64,000 nucleotides of DNA from Hoplostethus atlanticus (GCA_034670405.1 JAXDDX010000168.1:434001-498000), one strand, 5' to 3'; shown: positions 25,579 through 39,038, counted from the first letter of the stretch. The notes: generated from the letters alone by a model not told the origin. Translations and numbers: made by a program.

Positions 25579-28500
25579 TTAAGGAAAACATTTGACTTTA
25601 TAAGAGGAGGGGAGAAAATGAACAATACCCTCACATACACACGTTGAATCCCAAAGCACACTTCGTACCTACTCAGCCTTCAATCAGCCAAATCCCTTTA
25701 TGCCTCGACTGGAACTGAACTCTGTTTCTCTCCCATAATTGCCTCCGTACCGCTTAAGTCATGACTGTGGGCCCCTTCCCTTTGAAATGCTCCATGTTCC
25801 ATCTTAATTACAACTGTGAGTAATTACGAATTAACGCTAAAAATCCAGGCAATCGGGCGACTGAAAATCCGTGACTTCCCCATTGTGAGGTCTTATGTTT
25901 GAAGGAGCACACTTCAATTTTGACAATTTAGGATTGAATTAGCGGTTGAAGTGATTTCCTTTTTTTTTTTGCATTGATGAAAGCCACCAATAGATCCTGG
26001 CAAGGCATGTGAGGCTGTGGTCCAATACTGTATCCAGCCCATTCATTCGGTCCACTGGACAGAAAACGGTCAAGGTTATGGCCACATACAGCTGAATGGG
26101 GATTATGGGTTTGTTGTACGGTGAGAGGGTCAGTCACATCCATCATGATTTGTTTAAAACAGCAAGCACAATAAAACCCCATCCCAGCCTATCACCGGTA
26201 AAACCCTTTGGGCATATTATTAACTTGAATGTGCAGTGATGGGAAAATATGTTCTAAGTTTTCATGGACAAGGAATTTCCTTGTTGATATGCAATTACAA
26301 GCATTGCAAACTGAAAATTTTACACAAAGGATATACTTCCTATGTACAGGAAGATATAGATCAAAATGCTCTATACAATTTACTTTGTAGATAAGCAATA
26401 GTAAACTTAGATTTGTGATTTAAAGTGTTCTCTTGTTACCTTTAGGGGCATGAAATTGCAATATCAAGAAAAGGCATTTAAAAATGGCCTGTCTTCCGCC
26501 TTCTCCCCTATTCTGGGTTTTCACTCGGTAGGGTTTAGAACAGGACAGGCTTGTCAAGAACACCAATAAGAAAATAAACCACTTTATTAATGAGTACAGA
26601 AATGAAGCTGCATTGCCATCTGTGCAGTCATGCAAAATTGCACACTGGTTATAGTTAGTCCCTAGTTGTACATTCCATTCAAATCGGTTCAGTGTCTGTG
26701 GTTGGACTGCACTCTGTACAGTTCTAAGTGAGCCAACATACTTGTAAATGAGCTTTTGGGACAAAGACGGATGAAATTAATTCTGTAACCATTATCGAGT
26801 TAAAACAAACATTTTGCTAACAGCGTCACCTGCTAGTGGGATTCCTACACTCTCTGAGAAGTTGTGTTGCTTAGCAGCACTCACCCCTAAAGCTGTGTTC
26901 ATGGCCAAACTCTGTTTAAACATTTCATGGCTATCTGCAACAATATGTAACATTTAAATCAACAAGTAGAAAATCAAATAAATGGTGGCATAAATCTGTT
27001 GCAGGTTGTTAAGCAACGCACCGTGGTGCACAACAGAACAGCACATAAATGTTGACTAAAGAGGCGACAAATGGTGCCTTGGCGAATTTCAAAGCCAATG
27101 TTTGAATAGCCTATCTAACCAGTTTTGGCTCACACACTGCCACTTCTCCTGGTTGTGCGCTTGATGAAAATAGGTTTCCATCAGGGAGCGAACGTCAGTC
27201 TCATCTAAATTGTCACTGTGGACATTCATTATGGCCTATTTTAATAAAATAAGACCAGGTGCAATGAATGGGAGCTGCCACTAGGGGATTGCTGCCGTAC
27301 CCCCATCGCCCCTACTTCCAATGTCTATGTATAGAGGAAAGTGACAAGAAAGATGGGAAAGAGAGAGAGGGGATGAAATTTAACAAATATACATATTTCT
27401 GGTTTGAAATAGTCTGACCTGCACCAACCCCAAACTCCAAACCCCAAAAACATTTCTATTGTAATTGATTTTGTTTCCGTGTGATGTTAGCTGTGGTTAA
27501 AAAAAATTGCTTTTATTAGCTGTGTTTAAAAAAAATTGCTTTTATTAGAGAGGCACTTCACCATGTACAAAAATAAACAATGGCAATGATAAATCCAGAC
27601 ACTCCAAACAATAGGATATAACTATTTACAAAGCAATCCATCCCTCTGGTTTGCACATGCTGGTTCATCTGACAGGTCCCACTCCAAATTGTGCTTTATC
27701 TCCTTGTAATCAGGATATATCCTTAGACAAGGATATGTGCTTTTGTTCTGATTGTATTCTGTCAACATCTTATTTGTCATAATTGATTGATAAATGATGA
27801 TTGATTGTGTCATAAATTTGATTGTCTATCAGCCTGACCTACTGTAGTTAGGCTTGTGATAATGGGCTTAATAAAAAATGAAAAACTTGACTTGACATGA
27901 GTAAACAGAATCCATTAGACTTTGCACCATTTATTTTTAGATAAATGATGACATGCTACGCTACAATAACACACTAAAGTTAGTTAGCTCAACGTGCTAA
28001 AATGTCGATATAGCCTAATAAAGCCTGATAAATAGTACTTTACTTGGAGCATTTGACCCCAAGTTGAGAATGCTAGGCTTACTTTATAAAGAAGCCTGTG
28101 TCACCTCATGGAGTTGCTGTTTTCTGCAGGATTAGTCCGTAGAAATTCAAATTTGCACCATGGAGAGGAGCTGAACACGTTCAGAAACCAGAAAGACTAC
28201 AAGGTGGCTCCTGCTGCTAGGCTAACAACTTATCCTGATGGTCCTGACTGGCTAACGTCTAACGCTAGGCTAACCACTTACCCATATGCTAACCGCATTG
28301 GTTAGCTGCTAGGCTAACAACTTATCCATATTGTAACTACACTAATGAAGCAACAGTCAATTGTCAACTGCTAATAATGACTGATAGTAATACAAATTTC
28401 TGAATATATTACTAATAAATAATTCAATTTTTTTACCTGTCCAAAAAGAAGCCATCTCTGCTGCTGCATTGGTTCTTTTGCCTTGTCGCTTTTTAATTAT

Positions 28501-28599
28501 GGTGATAGTACAAGGGTTGATACAGCAACAGGAAATGAGCTGGCTCTGGATGCTACTTTTGCCTCTAACATAATAGCAGGACTCTGAGTGGGAGGTATG

Positions 28600-29095
28600 G
28601 AGAGGGACAACTGTCGGGAGTGATCATTATCCCATAGTGTGCAAGATTTGAGGTAGGAGCTGGCTCCATTAGAGGGAATGGGGAGGCAAGTCTTGAATGG
28701 CAGAATGGGACCAAGAGGTGTGTGATCAGGAATTGGCTAGGGTTGATTAGATTCAATCCCCAAGTGTACAAGAACAAGGAAAAAGAAGCTAGTGCTCTGG
28801 TGGATGGAAGAGTGTAAGGAGGCGGTGAGGAAAAGGAATGGGGCCTTCAGACCGTTGAAAAGACCGTACAACTTTCAGCGCTTGATAGATTATAAAATGG
28901 CACAGGCAGTAGTAAGGAGGGCCATCAGGCTCGCGAAACAAGGTATTTCTTCAATTTTATCGTCAGGTAGACTCCTGTGGAAGAGGTGTGGGCGATAATT
29001 AGAAAGATTAATGGTATCAGACGGGAGTGGGACTAACCAGTGTTAGTGAGTGGGGAGGATGTGGAGGTGACAGCTAAGAAAAAAACAAATGATGG
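28600..29095 (+). mobile_element. Old LINE fragment, left part
   Basis: A plus-strand stretch at about 28795-28850 reads WWMEECKEAVRKRNGAFR, followed by FQRLIDYKMAQAVVRRAIR. This is the region between endonuclease and reverse transcriptase in several fish LINEs (I/Nimb- or Tx1-like). The reading is broken by stops. The copy is interrupted by the hAT-type element and resumes at 30144. Confidence 0.6.
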
Positions 29096-29103
29096 CCAGA
29101 GAG

Positions 29104-30135
29104 TAGTGATGGGAAGACCGACTCTTTTAACTAACTCGATTCTTTCGAGCTGTCCGATAGAAGTGCATCGATTCTGAATCGATTCATTATGATTCACCAA
29201 CAAAAACATACCATCCCATGTGAGGTTTGAACCTACAATCCTCAGCATGAGAGTCTGATGCTCTACTAATTGAGCTATACTAGTAATGGAATCATATGAG
29301 CGCCACCCCTTTCAAACCAGATGTGTAACCAACTGTAAAACGTCAACTAAATCACAGGTTAATAATATTTATAGTATTTACACAGAGTATTGCTATTGAT
29401 TTCATTTTATTTCGTGTGCTCTTGACTTTCTTTTTCTAATAGAGACAGTTTTGTTGACCAATGTTAAATGTTAAATGGCTTATAGTTTACCCAATTACCA
29501 GTTAATTTATTAAACAACATCTTAAACAACAAAAACTGTTGTCAATGTGTGCAGAATAGATCGCTACATTATTACATTGGCCTTTTCCATGATCCAATAT
29601 GGGTCCTTGATCCGGCAGGTACGCGGAACTAGTCTCTCTCGTTCATCAGACATGAACCGCTCGGACATCTCGGACATCTGCTCTCTCGGTTCGCGAGATG
29701 TCCGATGTCCGAGAAGTCCGATAGAGACTGAACGGTTCGCGAGCCGCTCAGTCTCTCTCGTTCATCTGCTCTCTCGTTCGCGAGCCGCTCAGTCGGTTCA
29801 GCGGTTCTCGTCCGGTGAACGAGAGAGACTACTTCCGCTTACCCGCCGGATCAAGGAGCCATATTGGATTATGAAAAAGGCCAATGTAATAATGTAGTGA
29901 TCTATTACATTCTATATACATTAACAGTTTTTGTAATGTTTAAGATGTTGTTTGATAAATTAACTGGTGATTGTTTAAATAAATTAACTGGTGATTTTTT
30001 TAATAAATTATTTTTTTTCTGGTGCTGCTATAACCGCTGCTGAATTGATTCAGTCGCGTGTGCGAGTCGAATCAACTCACTCACTTAACTGATTTGGTTC
30101 TTTTGAACGATTTGTTCGCGAATCGGCCATCACTA
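29104..30135. mobile_element. hAT-type non-autonomous element with exact 8-bp target duplication
   Basis: CCAGAGAG occurs directly outside both ends (29096-29103 and 30136-30143), the 8-bp duplication typical of hAT. The termini are short inverted repeats starting TAGTGATGG. Inside is a long palindrome: ACAACATCTTAAAC...AAAAACTG, ACATTATTACATTGGCC and GGATCAAGGA words occur on both sides (about 29490-29615 and 29840-29990) around a GC-rich core at about 29620-29840. The core is built from repeated GTTCGCGAG, GGACATCT and CTCTCTCGTTC words. There is no transposase. Confidence 0.85.
29213..29287 (-). pseudogene. Decayed tRNA-like sequence inside the hAT-type element
   Basis: The minus strand shows a D arm GCTCAATTAGTAGAGC (box A-like), an anticodon-arm-like TCAGACTCTCATGCTGA and a T arm with GGTTCAAAC (box B). 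The D arm and overall spacing resemble tRNA-Lys or tRNA-Glu, and the nominal anticodon would be CTC. The acceptor strands pair poorly, so it is not expected to work as a tRNA. Confidence 0.6.
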
Positions 30136-30143
30136 CCAGAGAG

Positions 30144-30470
30144 TTTGTGTATAGAGAGTGTAGGAAAGGTCCAAGAAAGAGCCCCCTAGGGTGCTGGATA
30201 TGAGTGAAGAGGTGAAGGATGCACTGAACGAGGGTGATTATTCTATTTGGAATAGTGTGGTGGGGTGGTCTGCAAATTCAGACAGTGAATTCGGTGAGAA
30301 AAGGTGGGAATGTTGGAAACTACCTCACATACTGTTTCTGAGATCTAAAGAAAACCTCTTTGGGGAACACTGGAATCCATGAGAGGTCCACTAATGCTAG
30401 TCCCAGTCCTCATCCTTGTAAAAACCCATGGAAACTACCCACGGCCAGCTCTCTTTACTCTACGGATATT
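30144..30470 (+). mobile_element. Old LINE fragment, right part
   Basis: Continues the G/A-rich plus-strand LINE sequence cut at 29095 by the hAT-type element. Evidence is the shared target duplication and similar composition, with peptide pieces such as VYRECRKGPRKSPLGCWI-like text. The exact right edge is uncertain. Confidence 0.45.
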
Positions 30471-33400
30471 GAGTGTCCGGCTGTACATATTCAGCTGTTA
30501 CAATGTCAAGACATAAAAAAAACCCTCAAGCCATGAATATTCAGCGTTTTCTTACCCTGCTGAATATTCTGGGGGCTGTCAACCCATGTCTTGGACACAC
30601 CGAATGCATTAGGAAGTACTAGATGAATTATAAAGCGGGGGTAAAAATAGAGAGTATCAGGCCTGTAACCACTCAGGAAAGGTGCGCACCCTGTTACAGT
30701 CCACCTCACCCATCCCATAATGTCAATCATTACTCCCATATGATGCTTACATGGTTGAATGACCCAATAAATCAATCGGCCTCTTAATATGTTGGATCGA
30801 CCAAAACAACCAGATTGACCAAATCATGTCATTTCCAGAAGTAATCTCATTGGTTGAGTTAAACCTCAATGGGCGGAGTAAAAATGTTTTATCTGACTGA
30901 GTAACGTTAGACTGAAGTGCAGTGAAAAAGGCAAGCTAATATTATGAAGCCTAGTGCTCTTTCTACTAACTGAAAAAAAATGCAATCTAGCCATGCAAGT
31001 TACCTTGGTGGGCTAGTTAGCCTTGCTAACCTTCCACCTAGCCACACTAGCTTATAGCTATCTAAGTAAGCTAGTTAGCTAGCCTGCCGACCTCTGCCAG
31101 TTGAGGTTTAACTCAAGCAGAGCAGCTCTGCCTCCGAGAAATGTTGGTAGAACTAAAACTCCAATTTGCTACCATTTCTGGAGATGAGGTTAGCTAAGCT
31201 GTTGCAAAAATAGCTGGTCATTTAATTTGTCCTGTGAAAGTAAATATCTGGGAGCATGTCCAGTTCAGGAAGGTTTAAGGTGCATTGAATTTGCATCCAT
31301 CAGAATAACTGTCCCTCCACTAGTGGTTGTAAGACCAGGATCAGACATGGATTGTCATGGTCGTGAGTAAAAAGCTCATAATAATCCACCATGAAAGCAA
31401 TAGTATCCCCTGAGCAGCAGACTTAATGCAGACACTTATCTAAAGTGCCTATGCAGAACACCAGGTTTCATTTCCACGACAAAGACTGATCATTTCTTGT
31501 GTCTGAGGGCCGGCAACATGAACCCTCTCTGAACCTGAATCCACTGGTTCCTAAGTTTCTTTGCAGATGACCAGTGAAATAAACTGCATCTGCCAGCAGC
31601 ACAAGCTAAACTCTGCCCCTTCTGTCACCACCATTTTTTAACCTTTGCGCCGACGAGGCCAGACATCCTCCATCAATCAGAAGTGAGCAGAACTAATGCT
31701 GCCCTGATGTGGAGCAGTGACCATAGAGAAAAAGCACCATATGTATCTGCAAAGCTGAAAGAAGGTGTTGAGCCACTAACAACCAACATGTGTACATGCC
31801 AGTCACTAGCGAGGTCATTGTAGGAAGCCTAAATATAGCCCGTGTCGACAGCAGGCACGCTGGATGAATAATTGTGGGAGTCTGCAGGGGATAATGATTC
31901 TGCAGCATGCCAGTGTGAAAGAAATCTTCCCAGCTCCATGTGAAACTGTGAGAATCTGTGCAGGAAGTGGTGGAACAAAGTGAAAAGTTATTACAATGGC
32001 AAAAAGCTATTTTAGAGCTCTCCTGTAGGAGGGAGGAAGAGAGAGTGGTAAACTCATTACACCTACTTAATCAACACGTATTGTCAAAATGTAATCTGTG
32101 ACAGATTACATACAATATTACCCGCTAATTGGGCGTGCACTGGATTACTCAAACTCAGTAATGTAATCTGATTACTTTTTGGATCACGATGCAGCCCTAA
32201 AATTTAAATCAAACAGACAATTTATTCCAATTCACAGACTAAAATATGAAATTTGAAATATGAATCATCATCCGCAACCATTACGAACACTTATTTTTAT
32301 TTTGAGACGTCTAAAATGATGCTTGTGTCGATATCGTCATGATCAACATACCTCTTTTTGTTTTTGAGTAATCCAGTTAAATTATTACTTTTTTCCCAAA
32401 AAATCTTTAGTCTGCTTTTAGTTTTCCATTTCCATTTTTACCATTTTTCCATTTTTTTGTAATCAGTTTTGTCTAATCCCAGTATGTGTAATCCATTACT
32501 CCCCGACCCTTCACACATACACATACACACACACATACTGCTGTAAATTGTGCAGAGGGTGTCACTGAACAAAGTCATATGACAGTTCTATGCTAATGAC
32601 ACACTGTCGCTCCAGCCCAGGGCATTAATAGCACTTAACACACGTTGTGTAATTGAGACAGTCGTGTTCATATCAGTCATAACAGTTTTAAGCAGGGGAT
32701 TCAAGGTCATAAAGTGTCATGAGAAGAGTATAATTCCACAACCGTTTTGTATTCATGAATATGCTGTATGGATCAGAACATGTTGGCACCTCACGGGTGT
32801 CACTGGAAATTACATCACCGTGATTCCGAATTAGCCTCACTCTGGTGATTAAGCGTCACTCAAAGTGGTGGCATGAAAACTACTGAATGAATGATTTGTT
32901 AGACAGAGATATAGATGCGTCAAGCAGACCAAAAAAATGATGAATGAACCCGAAAAAGGCTCAAAGCAGAACTCAGCATTGCCCCGGGATGATTGCATGC
33001 CTTTTGCATTCTCATCACTATGTTTCCCCCCAATTTGGGAACAGCCTCCTCGGTGGAATGAGAATTCAAGGACAGTGTTTTTGAAAAAAAGCAAAAAAAA
33101 ACAAAAAAAACACACATGGGTTGTGTTTGTGTGCAGAGGGAGAGGAGGGAGCAAGAGCGACAGAAAGCCACAAATAGAGGGAGATTTGGAAGAGGCGTAG
33201 GGGATATGTTGTGTGTGTGAGCTGATTTAAGGGGAACAAACCCTTGTTTAACTGGATACACAGAGATGTGTTTACCTTGGAGGGGACAGGCAATGATGAG
33301 GACAGCCCAAAAAAAGGCCTGTGTTCACTCAGCCATAAAAGCAGGGACAGCCAGCGTTGTTTTTGGACAAATCTGTCCTTTTTCAGCATGGTCTTTCCTG

Positions 33401-36400
33401 TTTGGTGCCTAAATGGAATGCACCCCAGATCTGTCCTGGTATACTGGCTCAGTGTGTTTGAGTGTGTGTGTTTGTGTGCCACCCGGGCTGAGTTCATCTG
33501 GTGAAGGCTGGCTCTCAGCTGCCACCCTCAGCAGGGTGACTCACTTGATGCTTCCATGAAGCTCTCACCAGGCCGATGCTAACCCAGTACCGACCCAAAC
33601 ATAACACACACATGGCTATGCCAGACCAGCGCCAACCTATCATACCACACACAGGGCCGTGCCAATCTACTACCAACCTAACATGCTGCACATTCAACCA
33701 ACCAACCCATCCCAGCCAACTACGTTATCTATCTGGTCAATACAAATTTCAGATCTCTGAACTCCAATTCTAGAGTGTCAACAGTAAGTAACTAAGCATA
33801 TTGATCAATTGCATGTGGAATAGGCTACATTCATATTGGAAAGTGATTGAGGAAAAAACGACCTAACAGTGACTACTGGGATGAACATGGAAGAATTCTG
33901 ATTTTCAAAACACATTCAATTTTACTATTGACTATCACCATTTTTTAACTTTACGGTGTATTGTAACACTTGCACATAGCACACTATGTTGAGTCGACAC
34001 AAGCAACGGCAGGTTATCTTAGCATCGGCATGAAAAGCATCACAATGCACAAAATACTAAATACACAGACATTAAACAGCTGCTAATCTTGTCATATAGC
34101 ACAAAGACGTGTTATTCCTGCCTCGTCAGGAGCATCATTTTGTTTAAGTGCTCAAACTTTGAGCCATATTTTCTGCACATTGGACACATGGACAATGGGC
34201 CTTCAAATGGTTTGTGCACTTGTGCTTGAACTCTAAGAATCACTACAAAATTAAAATATATCTAGTTTGAATGCAGTACCTATAATTATGTAGAATCTGA
34301 TATGAGTTCTATCTATATGTGGAACAAAAAATAATCCGTTGTCCCCTCTCTACCCTCGATGTATCATTTTCTGCCATAAGATGCTGTGACAGGTGTTGTC
34401 TGCAGTTGGATTTCACCACAGTGTCACCACAGTGTCTCATTCTAAATTAAGTGCTGCCGTGATAATCGTGTGTGTGTGTTGTTTTTGCGCTGGTAAACTA
34501 TCGGAGGCATGCTGCTCAGCCACCTGCCACACGACAACCAAATCCTGTGAATCATGGTGGCACGGACCAAGGCAAGCCGGCAAAACACTCAACGCCAACT
34601 GTTGATGTGCACCGAAAATAGATGTTGAAACACAAATAGTATAGCCATATAGAGGGGCTTTGGGCTGTTGTAGTGCACACTCCCTGGTGGCCATATTGGA
34701 GCAGTAAGACAAAGATCTTTCAGTGACACCGGCAGATGCCATGGCAGATGCCGCCAAACATGCTGTGGCACTGCAATGTTGGAGAGTGGTACTTCAGTCG
34801 ACAGAAACTACGATTCACCTGTAAATTCAAATGGGATATTCGGGTTTCGGGAAAATCCTTGGTGTCTTAATGTTGTCTGTTTTTTTATATCATAGATTTT
34901 AGCATTCTTATAGAATTAGGTAATGTTACACTAGGCGTCCATTTCACATCACATGTAATGTTTGCAAATGAATATACCAAACCTTATGACACTGTGCAGG
35001 ACTGAGACTTATAGGCCTTTTCAATTTAGCTCAAATTATCTAATAAATATCAACATCACAGATGATACATTTCACAGGGTTATTTTTTAAATAATTTCAG
35101 AGAGAAAAAATAAAATTGCATGTGCATGAAACATTTTGCCATTACAATAATGCTGTTGACCTAGTAAGACTCACAAATCATGGTTGTATCCAAACATTGG
35201 TGAAGAGTGGCACCTGCTAGCCCCAGTGGCACATACAGAGGCATATGTCATTGGAGAGGAGCGATCATCTGATATGTACCAGTCTCAGTTGCATTTGAAC
35301 AGACTTCAACATGAAGTGGCCGACAAAAATATCCAAAATGGGCCACAGCAGAAGGACACGCATAAGTAAACAACACAGCAGCAAGCTAAAATTAAATTCT
35401 GAATAGTGGAGCTAAATTGAGCTAAAAGCTATTAGGATTAACAAAATTACTTACAAAGTAATTGTTGTTTGAAAATATTTACAAAAAATGAACTGCCATC
35501 AAACAGCGTTGTTAATTTGTTTATTAAAGTAGAATATAATGAAAGCACAACAGCAAATTAAGAATCAAATGCAAAATGTATGTTGTTCTACTGTATTCTT
35601 CTTTTACTTTATTTTTATTTTTAAAAAAGTGTGTTAGATTCTGTAAATAAATGAGACTGTAAAATGAATACAAATAGGCCTTTGTTAATCTGGTTGGATT
35701 AGGAGGAATACATTATCAGTAAAGTGGTGAGCCTGACCAATCAAATCGCCTCTTTTCCTTCTCTTTATAAGCAGTGCGCTCTGCAACCAAAAAAAACCTG
35801 TGTGCACCCAATGAAAATGCCACTTTGTTTGTGCAAAGCCCCACCATGCGCCATGTGCTATCACGAAAATTGATCCCTAGGACTAAGACAGTTTACCGTG
35901 TCACAGTAACCTAAATTGGGAAACCTCATTTTTTACTTATAAAATTACTGAATTGCTCCACACCCGCACCCGCCATTATTTGCACACAGCCAATTCTCCT
36001 TGTATTAACTTGCACACATAGCATGAACGCTTCCCAAGTGTGAACATCAGACACCCTCTACATACGAACATGCTCTTAGCCATAATTAGCGGCTGTCAAA
36101 CCTACTATCCCAATTACACAACAATAACACAAATCAGCCTTCCTCAACCCTTGTCAAATCACACACTAATGTTGCTAATGAGCTTTATTGCTTAGCTATC
36201 ACCAGTTCCATGCGGTGGTGTAACCTAGCCCCGGACCTGGAAACAGCTGCTGGCTCCAGATGTTAGACCTCAGAGCAAATTAGTATCACTCACACCATTG
36301 CTGTAACTCCTTATTGGTTTATGTTGTGAGAGTGACACGACCTGTGTGGAAGGTAAACTGGAAAGTAAGAGTAGAAACTTCATTCACTTCACTTCATTTT

Positions 36401-36499
36401 GCCTGAGCCATTCTTTGCTAAAGATAACACTCTAGCAATTAGTCCAAGAAGGTAATGAGCCAACCCATTTAATATTTGAAGAATCCCTTTGATTGCGAA

Positions 36500-36775
36500 T
36501 GCCACATGTTACATTCATTCATTCAGTTTCTTTACCTACTTATTCCTATTCCCGGTTGTGGGAGGCTGCAGCCGATCCCAGCATGCATTTGGTGGAAGGC
36601 AAGGATAGGTCACCAGTCCATCACAGACATACATTCACATTCAAACTGACTGGCAGGAGGAAACCCGGGAGAACACGGGGAGAACATGTGAACTCCACTC
36701 AGAAAGGAGCAGGAATCGAACCTGCAACCTTCTTGCTGCAAGGCCGTAGTGCAAAACTATGTCACGATCAGATCC
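36500..36775 (-). mobile_element. tRNA-headed dispersed repeat
   Basis: The minus strand has GGTTGCAGGTTCGATTCCTG (box B-like) near 36713-36732. Toward its 3' end lie GGGTTTCCTCCTGCC, GACTGGTGACCTATCC and GGGATCGGCTGCAGCC, a phrase order very common in fish genomes. The outer end is decayed. Confidence 0.6.
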
Positions 36776-38688
36776 AGGACAACCATTGCCGCATTGCAAT
36801 GTGAGAACCCTATCAAAATGTGCAGCTTTACCTCAAAGCTAAAAAAAAAAAAAAGTGCCTCTCAGTTGAAAACTGTCAAGTCATCATTCCTTTCCCACCC
36901 AAAGCGCAGAATCCCTTTGAACTGGGAAAGCTGCATTATTGACAGTGACCAGCCCACAGTTCCCTCAGTGAACTCAGCACAACCGACTTCATTATAGCTT
37001 TGCTCTGCTGCAGAGGCCCTGGTCATGTGTACATTGCACGGCTGGGCCAAGAGAGGCTCCATAGATGAGATAGACTGGTTCTCCCTCGTACGCTCCAGAG
37101 AGCAATGCTTACTGGCTGATGGAAGACTTTGAGGAACGTTCCCCATGCAAATCATAGTACATAGTGATTTCCATTGTGTTATTCTTTGCAAACATGGCCA
37201 ACTGAAATACTTATGGTTGACTATGCACTCTGCAGCATAAGTATAAGCATAAAATATAACATTGGAAATAATGTTCTGTCACTGCCACTCTTTGGGTAAA
37301 CCAATACGCTTTAAAATGTGATGTAACTGTCCATGTGTGATTAATAAGGTAAAGGGATTTACTGGATCTGTGACTAACATTAAAGGGGTCATATTATGGA
37401 AAACGGCTTATTCCTGGCGCTTATACATGTTCCACAGGAAATCATTTACCTAAGTAGCTGAGAAAATTTGAAATCTGGAAGTCAACCCATTTTTCTGTAT
37501 TTTCCTTTTTCCAAAAACGGTGCCAAAGATTGGAGAAAAACAGGCCGTTTCAGAAAGTAGCCCCTTTGGACGTCATAACGGGCGCTTCTTAACATAATCC
37601 AGCCCCTCTCAGAGCATGCCCACGCCCAGGTGAGCAACCAATCCCATTTACCTCGTATCAAAATGCAGCTCACGGCAGTGCCGCAAGCCGTTGCTTATGG
37701 TGCATTCCATTGTACTCGGAAATCGATAATTCCGAGTCGGTATTCCTAACTTCCAATCTAAATGTGTTCCAGTGCATCTGCTCGGGAAAACATAATCGCC
37801 CGCAGCAAACTCATGTTTGTATGGCAAGTCTCAGAATGTTACAAGCATCTAAACTAAACATCAACTACTACAGCGCCATTAGTGAATAGAATTGGCGCAT
37901 ATCACATTCGGACGCCGTTTTTTCCGAGTACACTGGAATGCACCATTACTTTGCGACCAGTGAAGCTAAAACAACAACATATCTACGGCGATATATCAAC
38001 TCTCCAGTTATTATTTTGTAGGATGTAGGCAGCAACATAGATCCCTGCACAGTCTCCCAACACGCGAAAATGCCAGGACAGAGTGGATTAATTTTATTTT
38101 TAACGGCAACGGCTACAGTTTTTTCTGTATGTGATGATCAGTCCTCAGACTGCTTGAGCAACGGCAGGATTAGCATCTAAATTGAAGCTTAAAGATGGAG
38201 CAATTCATAAAGTACGTGACCCATCTGTAAAATTGGAAGCTGTAAGTGTCACCATGTTTTGATTTAATTTACCAAATTAGTCTGGTTAGTATATTCGACT
38301 GCTGGTTAGCTAACAAGCTAGCGGGGCTAGCCACGGGCTTGTTGGGCGTGGAAGAAGTAAGAAAACTAAAGCTGGAGTCATTAAAAGTAAAGTAAAGTAA
38401 AAGTAAAGTTATTGGTTGGAGTCAGGACTCATCTTAAAGTTATTTGTTGGGACCAGTGTCTGTTTTATAAGTCTGTCGAACGTGTCAGGCTCGGTAAACT
38501 TTAGCCACCATTAGTACAATCGCGTTTGGTTGTTTGCGCTGCGCTGTTTGGATGCAAATAGATTGCATCCAATAATATATTAGCTAACTAGCTCAACAAA
38601 ATTGTCAATCCTAGCTTGTCTGCAAGTTGTATTCAATAAGTTTATGGACATGAGCCATAAACAGACCGGCTACAGCAGAGAGTGTCGC

Positions 38689-38877
38689 TCACACACCCAC
38701 ATACACAAACACAAAGCACGAAAGTACAATATTACACAGAATTGTTATCATTGAGAAACTAAGTGGAACCGCCTCAGCTGCCTCTTCCCATTCTGGGTCA
38801 GACTCCGGCTCAAACATGTACGGTCTCAGTGTTGGTTCTGGAGCGGCCGCCATGGTTATAGTAAATTTCTGCATCAA
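38689..38877 (-). CDS. Short conserved exon-like frame inside transposon copy A
   Basis: The in-frame ATG at 38851-38853 has a strong Kozak context (ACCATGG), giving MAAAPEPTLRP and then YMFEPESDPEWEEAAEAVP. The same peptide is encoded in copy B, while copy C has lost the ATG and shifted frame. An acidic opening of the PYMFEPESDPE kind recalls, from memory, the N-terminal exon of fish P2X7-like intracellular-domain proteins. The cysteine-rich part of that family is not found in the element. The residues after EAVP are hydrophobic and may be read-through past a splice site. Translation is unproven. Confidence 0.4.
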   Translation of the reverse strand: MMQKFTITMAAAPEPTLRPYMFEPESDPEWEEAAEAVPLSFSMITILCNIVLSCFVFVYVGV

Positions 38878-38942
38878 GCTTATTTGTTTACCTTGAGCAG
38901 CATGAGCGCTCTGCTCTCCGCCTCCGCCAGGCGATTGCGTGT

Positions 38943-39038
38943 AGGTTGTATGTAATGAGCACTGCTCTGATTGGCCGCCTCACGCCGTGAGTGAGGCGTG
39001 AGGCGGCCAATCAGAGCAGTGCTCATTACATACAACCT
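38943..39038. promoter_or_regulatory. 96-nt perfect palindrome with two facing CCAAT boxes
   Basis: Two 44-nt arms face each other around an 8-nt loop (38987-38994). Each arm contains GCTCTGATTGGCCGCC or its complement, so a CCAAT box faces each way. It lies about 90 nt upstream of the Kozak ATG on the minus strand, a promoter-like position. Copy B has nearly the same palindrome at about 49448-49548; copy C has lost most of it. Confidence 0.6.

Noticed and set aside
33066-33504. Overlapping frames of 86-143 codons near 33.1-33.5 kb
   Set aside because: They overlap on both strands without known motifs, run through A-runs, and lack exon-like splice context.
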